DNA of 64,000 nt from DATMNI01 sp035570275. Lineage in GTDB: Bacteria > Acidobacteriota > Terriglobia > Bryobacterales > Bryobacteraceae. The notes under the pieces were generated by a model. That model saw nothing but the letters and a program-made list of their open reading frames with translations. It made no database searches and had not been told where the DNA came from. Position numbers and translations under genes: made by a program. Shown in pieces: positions 8,860 through 15,578 of this stretch. The stretch is from assembly GCA_035570275.1 (NCBI GenBank), contig DATMNI010000100.1:8307-72306 (forward strand), read 5' to 3'. Numbering within the stretch: the stretch's first letter is position 1; the number at the start of each line of letters is the position of its first letter.

Positions 8860-11800
8860 ATGAGCCTTTCCTCCCCCTTCATCAACCGGCCCGCGGGCAC
8901 CACCCTGCTGACGATTGCCATTGCCCTGGCCGGTATCGTGGCTTATCAATTCCTGCCCACCTCGCCGATTCCGCAGGTGGAGTTCCCCACCATCGGCGTT
9001 AACGCCGCCTTGCCCGGCGCTAGTCCTGAAACCATGGCATCTTCGGTGGCCACCCCGCTGGAACGCCAGTTCGGCCGCATCGCCGGGGTCACGGAGATGA
9101 CGTCCACCAGTTTCCTGGGCACCACGTCCATCACATTGCAATTCGATCTGGGCCGGAATATCGACGCCGCCGCGCGTGACGTGCAGGCGGCCATCAACGC
9201 CGCCCGCGGCCAGTTGCCCGCCAACCTGCCCAGCAATCCCACTTATCGCAAAGTGAATCCGGCCGACGCGCCCATCCTCATTCTGGGCATCACCTCGGAT
9301 ATCTACAGCACGGCCCGAATGTACGATGTCGCCTCCTCGATCGTGCAGCAGAAGTTGGCGCAGATCGAAGGCGTGGGGCAGGTGTTCGTCGGCGGCGGAT
9401 CTCTGCCGGCCGTCAGGGTAGAGGTCAACCCGACCCTGCTCAACAATTTCGGACTCGGCCTGGAGGATGTCCGCACCGTGCTGGCCGCCGCCAATGCCAA
9501 CAAGCCCAAAGGCCAGCTAGCCGACCGCGACCGCAACCAATCCATCGCCACTACCGATCAACTGCTGACCGCCGCGCAATACCGGCCGCTGGTGGTTGCC
9601 TACCGGAACACCGGCGCCGTGCTGCTTTCCGATGTCGCCAGCGTGGTCGACTCGGTGGAGGATCTGCGCACCGGCGGTCTGCTGGACGGCAAGCCGGCCA
9701 TTCAGCTTGTGGTCTTCCGCCAGCCCGGCGCCAACATCATCGAGACCGCCGACCGCGTGCGCAAGGTGCTGCCCATCATTCAGGCGCAAATCCCGCCGGC
9801 CATGACGCTGCACGTCGCCATGGATCGCACCACCACCATTCGGGCCTCGGTGCGCGACATCCAGATCACCATGTCGATTTCGATCGTGCTGGTGATCCTG
9901 GTGGTCTTCGTTTTCCTGCGCAGCGTGCGCACCACCATCATCCCCAGTGTCGCCGTGCCGGTGTCGCTGATCGGCACCTGCGGCGTCATGTACCTGCTGG
10001 GATACAGCATCGACAACCTGTCTCTTATGGCGCTCACCATTGCCACCGGCTTTGTGGTGGACGACGCCATTGTGGTGATCGAAAACATCACGCGCCACCT
10101 GGAAGCCGGCATGACGCCCATGGAGGCCACGGTTCTGGGCGCTAAGGAAATCGGCTCCACCGTGGTGACGATGAGCCTTTCGCTGATCGCCGTCTTCATT
10201 CCCATTCTGATGATGACGGGCATTGTGGGCCGCCTCTTCCGCGAATTCGCAGTCACGCTTTCCGTCGCCATCCTGGTGTCTCTGCTGATCTCGCTGACGA
10301 CAACGCCGATGATGTGCGCCCGGCTCTTGCGGCCGCACGATCAGGAGAAACACGGCCGCCTTTACCGCATGAGCGAGGGCGCCTTCAACGCCGTTCTCGG
10401 CGTGTATGAGCGATCTCTGACGTGGGTGCTGCGCCATCAGCCGCTCACCATGATGGTCACGCTGGGCACCGTCGCACTGACCGTGTACTTATATGCCGTC
10501 ATTCCCAAAGGCTTCTTTCCGCAACAGGACACGGGCCGCTTAACCGGAACCATCCAGGCCGACCAGCAGACGTCCTTCCAGGCCATGGACGCAAGGTTCA
10601 GCCCGTTTGTGAGCGCCGTGGGAAGCGACCCGGACGTCACCATTGTCATCGGTTCCATGGGCGGCGGCGGCATGGGCGGCGGCGGCTCGCTGAACACCGG
10701 CCGCATGTTCGTCACGCTGAGCGGCGACGCACGCAAGCTGACCGCCGACGAGGTGATCGCCCGCATTCGCCGCGGCAAGGCTTCCCACATTCCGGGCGCC
10801 ACGCTGTTCCTGCAATCGGTGCAGGATCTGCGCATCGGCGGCAGAGGCAGCGCCGCCCAATACCAGTACACGCTGCAGGGCGACAAGCTGGCCGATATCT
10901 CCGACTGGGCGCCGCAAATGGTGCAGGCCATGCGGGCTATTCCCGGGGTGGTCGACGTCAACAGCGACCAGCAGGACAAAGGGCTCCAGGCATCGCTGGT
11001 GATCGACCGCGCCACGGCGGCCCGTATGGGCATCTCCGCCAAGGCCATCGACGACACGTTGTACGACGCGTTCGGGCAGCGCCAGGTCTCCACCATGTAC
11101 CAGCAGTTGAATCAGTATCACGTGGTGATGGAAGTGGAGCCGCGCTTCTGGCAGAATCCCGATGGCCTGAAGTACCTGTACGTGAAAGGCTCCAACGGCC
11201 AGGTGCCGCTTAGCGCATTCACGCACTATGAGGCCACCACCAGCCCGCTGGCGGTGAACCACTCCGGCCAATTTCCCTCGGTTACTATCTCCTTCAACCT
11301 GTCGCCCGGCATGCCGCTGGGCACGGCGGTGGATCGGATACTGGAACTCCAACGGACCCTGGGTATGCCGGCCACCATCCACGGCAACTTCTCCGGCACC
11401 GCGCAGGCGTTTCAGGATTCGCTCGCCAACGAACCGGTGCTGATCGCGGCCGCCCTGATTACGGTTTATATCGTGCTGGGCATGCTGTACGAAAGCATCA
11501 TTCACCCCATCACGATTCTTTCCACGCTTCCATCGGCCGGCGTAGGAGCGCTGCTGGCGCTGCTGATCTGCCACACCGACTTGAGTGTGATTGCGCTGAT
11601 CGGCATCATTCTGCTGATCGGCATTGTGAAGAAAAACGCGATCATGATGATCGATTTCGCGGTGGACACCGAGCGCAAGCATCACAAGACTTCGGAAGAG
11701 GCCATCTTCGAGGCGTGCCTGCTGCGTTTCCGTCCCATCATCATGACCACCATGGCGGCGCTGCTGGGCGGATTGCCGCTGGCCATCGGCGGCGGCATCG

Positions 11801-11997
11801 GTTCCGAACTGCGCCGCCCGCTGGGTATCGCCATCGTGGGAGGGCTGACGCTGAGCCAACTTCTGACGCTCTATACCACGCCCGTGGTTTACCTCTATCT
11901 GGACCGCTTCCGGCTGCGCTGCGCCGCGCTTCGGCAGCGGGTTTGGGGCCGTACGCGGCATGCGCCCGAAGCCGGGCTTCCTCTGTCCGGAGACTGA
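8860..11997 (+). CDS. RND efflux permease, HAE1 (AcrB/MexB-like) family
   Basis: A 1045-residue inner-membrane proton-driven drug/metabolite exporter. It begins SLSSPFINRPAGTTLLTIAI (first membrane helix) and shows the family's duplicated layout: two large periplasmic porter regions, each followed by a block of membrane helices. The helix-4 proton-relay pair is kept in GFVVDDAIVVIENI; the second-half equivalent region contains GIVKKNAIMMIDFAVD. Length is normal for the family. No membrane-fusion or outer-membrane partner gene is adjacent, so it either uses partners from elsewhere or has lost them. An in-frame TTG at 8809 inside the repeat is rejected; ATG 8860 matches the conserved family start. 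A glycine run (MGGGGMGGGGS-like, near residue 605) lies in the second porter domain. The leader carries hairpin repeat copy A and no clear Shine-Dalgarno sequence. Confidence 0.95.
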   Translation: MSLSSPFINRPAGTTLLTIAIALAGIVAYQFLPTSPIPQVEFPTIGVNAALPGASPETMASSVATPLERQFGRIAGVTEMTSTSFLGTTSITLQFDLGRNIDAAARDVQAAINAARGQLPANLPSNPTYRKVNPADAPILILGITSDIYSTARMYDVASSIVQQKLAQIEGVGQVFVGGGSLPAVRVEVNPTLLNNFGLGLEDVRTVLAAANANKPKGQLADRDRNQSIATTDQLLTAAQYRPLVVAYRNTGAVLLSDVASVVDSVEDLRTGGLLDGKPAIQLVVFRQPGANIIETADRVRKVLPIIQAQIPPAMTLHVAMDRTTTIRASVRDIQITMSISIVLVILVVFVFLRSVRTTIIPSVAVPVSLIGTCGVMYLLGYSIDNLSLMALTIATGFVVDDAIVVIENITRHLEAGMTPMEATVLGAKEIGSTVVTMSLSLIAVFIPILMMTGIVGRLFREFAVTLSVAILVSLLISLTTTPMMCARLLRPHDQEKHGRLYRMSEGAFNAVLGVYERSLTWVLRHQPLTMMVTLGTVALTVYLYAVIPKGFFPQQDTGRLTGTIQADQQTSFQAMDARFSPFVSAVGSDPDVTIVIGSMGGGGMGGGGSLNTGRMFVTLSGDARKLTADEVIARIRRGKASHIPGATLFLQSVQDLRIGGRGSAAQYQYTLQGDKLADISDWAPQMVQAMRAIPGVVDVNSDQQDKGLQASLVIDRATAARMGISAKAIDDTLYDAFGQRQVSTMYQQLNQYHVVMEVEPRFWQNPDGLKYLYVKGSNGQVPLSAFTHYEATTSPLAVNHSGQFPSVTISFNLSPGMPLGTAVDRILELQRTLGMPATIHGNFSGTAQAFQDSLANEPVLIAAALITVYIVLGMLYESIIHPITILSTLPSAGVGALLALLICHTDLSVIALIGIILLIGIVKKNAIMMIDFAVDTERKHHKTSEEAIFEACLLRFRPIIMTTMAALLGGLPLAIGGGIGSELRRPLGIAIVGGLTLSQLLTLYTTPVVYLYLDRFRLRCAALRQRVWGRTRHAPEAGLPLSGD

Positions 11998-12079
11998 CGG
12001 CCGCGGCCGGAATTGCCGGCATCACTAGAATTACCAGCATCAGTGGATACTGGATGTTAGCCGTGAGGAACCGTAAATT

Positions 12080-12619
12080 CAAAGAGGAGTTCACTATCAC
12101 CGTCTGGAGAGCGATCTCTCGCAGGCCAAGACCAGTCATGTGCTGGCTGTGCTGCAGAGGCCTGAGATCCTGGACGCATTGACGCGGCGGCCAATCAACG
12201 AGATCGTCATCCGACGTCTCACGGAGAGAACACTTCGGCATTCTACAGGTATGACGATCAGTCGGTTACGGTAAATTCCGCCCGGAAGCCGGGCGTCCAT
12301 TTCGGAGAGGAATTTCGACCCGGCGTCACGATCAACATCTCCGCAGCTACCACCAATAAAATGGAAAGTATGCGCCGTGCCCTCCTGCAGGAAGTTTGCG
12401 CACCATATGGAGGGCATCGGCGAGGCGGGCGAGATTATGCGGCGCGGGTTTGATAACTCCAGCAAGCGGCCGATCACGAAATATGCCGCTGACGCTGGCT
12501 GGAGAGAGTATTTCGCGGAGTCGTTTGTAGCGTATTTTGTAGATCCGGGAGCCCTGGAAAACTATGATCCCGTCGGTAGTATGATGGTGAAGGCGGTTCT
12601 ATCGGAGGTACGGAAGTGA
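12080..12619 (+). pseudogene. Decayed zincin-like (phage MuF/head-morphogenesis-associated type) protein
   Basis: Joining three frames gives a coherent protein. The first piece ends ...HVLAVLQRPEILDALTRRPI. After a shift near 12233 the frame reads FYRYDDQSVTVNSARKPG and on to MESMRRALLQE. After a second shift near 12390 it continues FAHHMEGIGEAG, then WREYFAESFVAYFVDP and YDPVGSMMVKAVL, ending at TGA 12617-12619. The rejoined LLQE/FAHHM is what an HExxHH zinc motif would be with its first His changed to Gln (CAT/CAC to CAG). The WREYFAESFVAYF segment resembles the distal glutamate helix of zincin domains found at the C-termini of phage-head and polymorphic toxin proteins. Two frameshifts and a lost ligand mean it is not functional. 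Its 5' end is not defined: a stop lies about 20 bases upstream in the first frame. Confidence 0.55.
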
Positions 12620-12623
12620 TGCG

Positions 12624-12857
12624 ATGAGGATGCCCGAGCCCAATATGGATGCAATCCGCGACATCGCCAGGCGGGCTGAGGAAGTCTACAACTCTGGCAG
12701 AATGGACCGTACTGCGTGGCGGGCATTTCTATCGGAGGCGTATGCGGCTTCCAATAGCCGGCCAGACCTCACTGCATTCTTAGCCCCTTATGCAAAATCG
12801 GACTGGGTCCTCGAACTGCGTGAAGAGGAAGAGACTGACCGCCGTTCCGTCGCTTGA
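12624..12857 (+). CDS. Small acidic hypothetical protein
   Basis: A 77-residue soluble protein with no family I recognise. It is mostly helical, with an acidic tail (LELREEEETD) and the sequence WRAFLSEAYAASNSRPDL. It starts four bases after the stop codon of the decayed zincin-like gene, with GGAGG at 12605-12609 as a possible ribosome site 14 bases upstream. This tight spacing suggests the two were once a translationally coupled pair, for example effector and immunity or chaperone; that is inference from position only. It shows no internal stops. A second in-frame ATG two codons later is an alternative start. Confidence 0.5.
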   Translation: MRMPEPNMDAIRDIARRAEEVYNSGRMDRTAWRAFLSEAYAASNSRPDLTAFLAPYAKSDWVLELREEEETDRRSVA

Positions 12858-12974
12858 TCGCTGTCACCTTCTTGCGGTTTCGGCACCTCGATGACCTTCG
12901 CTAGCCAGTTCGGATGGAATAGTGGGCATTGATGCCGCGTCATTCCTCGAACCTGGGCTCCCCTCCCGGAGACT

Positions 12975-12983
12975 TGCTAAAAT
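12975..12983 (+). promoter_or_regulatory. Extended -10 promoter TGC-TAAAAT
   Basis: TG-N-TAAAAT at 12975-12983, 32 bases before the GTG start at 13016, with a strong GGGAGG ribosome-binding site at 13001-13006 in between. No clear -35 box. Confidence 0.45.
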
Positions 12984-13015
12984 AGCGCTTCCTTAATTCC
13001 GGGAGGTGGTTCGAA

Positions 13016-13420
13016 GTGGGGGTATTCAAGGCAATTGTGCGCTTTCTCAGCTATCTGTTCCACACTCTGTTAGCCCTCTTTTTGTTCGGCGTCTCTGGCC
13101 TGGCCCTGGCCAGCGGAGCCAAGTCGCTGCATGTGGACATGCTGCCTTGGACCGGCACCACCCTCATATACATCCTTTTCTGCGGATCACTGTTCGGATT
13201 GTTAACCGTTCTGCTGGCGCTCAAAGGGAAACTGCGCGCGCTGTTTTTTCTGTGGAGCCTGACGGTAACGGTTTTGCTAGTGAAGGGATATTTCCTCAGC
13301 AGCTACCGTTTCGCCGCCGGTGAATTCCGCACCGTCCTCTACCTGGTGGCCGCGTCGATACTGGCACTCTTCGGCGCGTGGTTTCAGATGTGGCGCAACC
13401 CCCGGATGCGCCGCGGTTAG
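13016..13420 (+). CDS. Small integral membrane protein of unknown function
   Basis: A 134-residue protein with four predicted membrane helices: about residues 7-30 (FLSYLFHTLLALFLFGVSGL), 43-65 (GTTLIYILFCGSLFGLLTVL), 68-90 (LRALFFLWSLTVTVLLVKGY) and 103-122 (TVLYLVAASILALFGAWF). It ends in a short basic tail (RNPRMRRG), which suggests a cytoplasmic C-terminus. Start GTG 13016 is set by GGGAGG nine bases upstream; no ATG gives a better reading. No family is recognised. The gene has its own promoter-like sequence and no obvious operon partner. Confidence 0.75.
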   Translation: MGVFKAIVRFLSYLFHTLLALFLFGVSGLALASGAKSLHVDMLPWTGTTLIYILFCGSLFGLLTVLLALKGKLRALFFLWSLTVTVLLVKGYFLSSYRFAAGEFRTVLYLVAASILALFGAWFQMWRNPRMRRG

Positions 13421-13452
13421 GGCGCGCAAGGCCCCTCCGGGAACCGGCTTCC

Positions 13453-13635
13453 GTGAAGGTCCGCGACCTGATCAAACGGATTGAGAGCGACGGGCGGCAA
13501 CTCGTCAGCACGCGGGGGAGCCACCGGCACAAGGTTTGCGCGAAGACCGTTAACCGGTCCCGATCCGCTTACCGCCGTAGGCTGCACATGGGGCCCCAAC
13601 AGGCACGGCGGAACCGCCACGGTATAATGCTCTGA
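13453..13635 (+). pseudogene. HicA-type mRNA interferase toxin remnant
   Basis: From GTG 13453 the first ~25 residues read VKVRDLIKRIESDGRQLVST followed by RGSHRH, a good match to the start of HicA toxins, whose RGSH(R/Y)H segment carries the catalytic His. After SHRH the sequence turns into an arginine-rich stretch with no match to the rest of HicA (the usual GxHP...LKQ end is missing), so the C-terminal half appears replaced or scrambled. No HicB antitoxin gene lies next to it. The gene ends within the promoter region of the transporter gene at 13672. Confidence 0.55.
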
Positions 13636-13662
13636 ACCCACAGGTTTGAACCACAGGTTTGA
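13623..13662 (+). promoter_or_regulatory. TATAAT -10 box and tandem 12-nt direct repeat before the AtoE-like gene
   Basis: TATAAT at 13623-13628 is followed by two copies of CCACAGGTTTGA (13638-13649 and 13651-13662) and then GAGGAGG (13661-13667) six to eleven bases before GTG 13672. The repeat lies in the untranslated leader and its second copy overlaps the ribosome site. Confidence 0.5.
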
Positions 13663-13671
13663 GGAGGCGCT

Positions 13672-15030
13672 GTGACTCCACAGTCGCGTGATAGCGGGCT
13701 TCAGAGGTTTGCGAACGTGATGTCGCGGTCGGTGCCCGATGCCATCACCGCGGGCGTGATCCTTACATTCCTCACGCTGGGTGTCGCGCTGGCGCTGGGA
13801 AACCCGTTATCGCGAGTACTGGACGCCTATCACCAGGGTTTGTGGATGCTGCTGGCCTTCACCATGCAGATGACGCTCATCCTTGTTCTGAGCCTGGCAC
13901 TTGCGGCCACGCCATTTTTCCGCGGAGCCATTGCCCGGCTGGCGCGGGTTCCGAATACCAGGAACCAGTTCATCGCGCTGGCGTTTCTGAGTTCCGGATT
14001 GACGGCCTATGTCTACTGGGGGCTCGGCTACGCGCTGGGCCCGATGATAGCCATTTACCTGGCCGCCGAAGCTGAGCGCAAAGACATCGAAATCGATTTC
14101 CCGTTTCTATTGGCGGTGACCACCGCGGCTCAGGCGCTTTGGCAGTACGGTCTTTCGGCGAGCGCGCCCCTGCTCGTGGCCAGCCCGGGCCATTTTCTTC
14201 AAAACACCATTGGCGTAATTCCGTTATCCACCACCATCTGGTCTCCAGCCGCGATCATCCATGAAGTGGCCTTCTCCGGCGTGGCGTTTTTGGCCGCCTG
14301 CTGGATGATGCCGAAGACGGTCCGTCCGATTTCCAGTTTTCCCGAGTCATACGCGCTGGCCAAGGCGGTTGGGACGTTGGAAAAGGAGGAGCCGCGCGAA
14401 TTGGGATTGGCGCAGCGCCTGGAGAGGAGCCCGCTGGTGCCGCTGGCGCTGGGCTGCCTGCTGATCGGCTGGCTGTTTTACCACTTTGTGATGAAACGCC
14501 TAAGCCACGACATCAATTCGCTGAACACCACCCTGCTGCTGCTTACGTTGCTGCTGCACCGCACGGTGAAGCGCTTCGCGGCGGCGTTGGAACAGGGCGC
14601 CGGCAGAAGCTGGGCAGTGATCGTGCTGTATCATTTGTACGCCGGGGTTGCGGGGTTGATCCAGTTCACGACGGTCGGCGACAAGGTGGCCCGTGTGGCT
14701 GCCTCAATCTGCACGGCGTCCACTTTTCCGCTGATCACCGCCGCGGCCGGAGCCCTGTTCGCCTGCTTCATTCCTTCGAGCGGCGGCCAATGGGCGGTGC
14801 AGGGATTCGTGACGGTAAAAACGGCCATGGCGGTGGGCGTTTCGGTGCAGCGCGGGATTCTGGCGCTGGGGGTGGGCGATCACGTCGGCAATTTCATCAC
14901 TCCTTTCTGGTACATCGTGATAGCGGGGATCGCCCGGGTGGATTTCCGCAGCTTCTTCGGGTATGGCGTGGTCTTCGGTCTGATCTGGTTTGTCGTCGGA
15001 GTGGTGGTGTTTACTTTCGCTCCCTGTTAG
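13672..15030 (+). CDS. atoE: Short-chain fatty acid transporter, AtoE family
   Basis: A 452-residue polytopic membrane protein. The start SGLQRFANVMSRSVPDAITA and the conserved PFLLAVTTAAQALWQYGLS, FIPSSGGQWAVQG and GVGDHVGNFITPFWY segments are those of the TIGR00366/AtoE family of short-chain fatty acid permeases (acetoacetate/butyrate uptake in E. coli). About twelve membrane helices are visible over the full length. The GTG start is supported by GAGGAGG just upstream. No acetoacetate-degradation genes (atoD/A/B) are adjacent, so the substrate assignment rests on family alone. The gene appears monocistronic, bounded by a repeat cluster downstream. Confidence 0.85.
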   Translation: MTPQSRDSGLQRFANVMSRSVPDAITAGVILTFLTLGVALALGNPLSRVLDAYHQGLWMLLAFTMQMTLILVLSLALAATPFFRGAIARLARVPNTRNQFIALAFLSSGLTAYVYWGLGYALGPMIAIYLAAEAERKDIEIDFPFLLAVTTAAQALWQYGLSASAPLLVASPGHFLQNTIGVIPLSTTIWSPAAIIHEVAFSGVAFLAACWMMPKTVRPISSFPESYALAKAVGTLEKEEPRELGLAQRLERSPLVPLALGCLLIGWLFYHFVMKRLSHDINSLNTTLLLLTLLLHRTVKRFAAALEQGAGRSWAVIVLYHLYAGVAGLIQFTTVGDKVARVAASICTASTFPLITAAAGALFACFIPSSGGQWAVQGFVTVKTAMAVGVSVQRGILALGVGDHVGNFITPFWYIVIAGIARVDFRSFFGYGVVFGLIWFVVGVVVFTFAPC

Positions 15031-15043
15031 TAAGAAACCCATG

Positions 15044-15252
15044 TGGGGCCGATTGTTAATCGGCGGCGGATTGTGAATCCGCCTGCGCGATGCGGCAGCG
15101 AGCGTTTTCGTGTTGCCTGAAGAATCTCGTCAAACTGCGACAGGCGGATTGACAATCCCGCACTCTCGAAAGTCGCTTAGTCGAAGTTCGGCTGCGCGCC
15201 AACTCCCGGCGGGCGGATTGCCAATCCGCCGCAGATTAACAATCTGCCCCAC
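15044..15252. repeat. Intergenic hairpin repeat cluster, family 1, copy B
   Basis: The longest copy. It holds CCGATT-GTT-AATCGG (15049-15063), a GGCGGATT/AATCCGCC palindrome (15065-15083), a degraded one near 15142-15160, a perfect one (15212-15230) and GCAGATT-AAC-AATCTGC (15231-15247). A ~70-base segment from 15161 to 15232 is nearly repeated at 28008-28079. It fills the gap between the convergent ends of the AtoE-like gene and the small gene at 15262. Confidence 0.85.
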
Positions 15253-15261
15253 CGACACGCT

Positions 15262-15489
15262 TCAACCCAGCACGTTAATCAGACTCTGAGCCATCTCCGC
15301 AACTGTCTTGGTCACCTTCACATTGGCTGCGAAGGCGTTGCGCGCGTCGAGCAGGGCTACCGCCGCCGGGCTCAGGTCCACGTTGTCGCCGGAATCGGTC
15401 TGCGCGGCCTGCGCAATCTGGCGTCCAGCCGCGTTTACACGGCCCATGGCGGTCTGCATGCCCTGCAAGGGCGTACTGAAATCGATCAT
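15262..15489 (-). CDS. Orphan FlgC/flagellar-rod-like small protein
   Basis: A 75-residue protein starting MIDFSTPLQGMQTAMGRVNA and ending VKVTKTVAEMAQSLINVLG. The start resembles the N-terminus of flagellar rod/hook proteins (short helix, then a polar stretch), and the C-terminal half (NVDLSPAAVALLDARNAFAANVKV...) matches the C-terminal coiled coil of FlgC/FlgB-type proteins, so the whole looks like a rod protein with its middle removed. No other flagellar genes are in the window. The start at 15489 is preferred over an upstream in-frame ATG at 15603 because conserved sequence starts there and GAGGAG lies upstream. It may be a structural or secretion-related relative and not a flagellar component. 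Confidence 0.6.
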   Translation of the reverse strand: MIDFSTPLQGMQTAMGRVNAAGRQIAQAAQTDSGDNVDLSPAAVALLDARNAFAANVKVTKTVAEMAQSLINVLG

Positions 15490-15543
15490 GATGGGGCTCC
15501 TCTCGCATAACTCATCGGCACGCGGCCGCCAAGCTTGAACTGC

Positions 15544-15549
15544 TATAAT
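15544..15549 (+). promoter_or_regulatory. -10 box TATAAT for the M16 peptidase gene
   Basis: TATAAT lies 29 bases before ATG 15579; AAGGTAG at 15568-15574 can serve as ribosome-binding site. The promoter sits between divergent genes. No good -35 hexamer at 16-18 bases. Confidence 0.5.
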
Positions 15550-15578
15550 CTGAATAAATCCTCCAATAAGGTAGAAAT

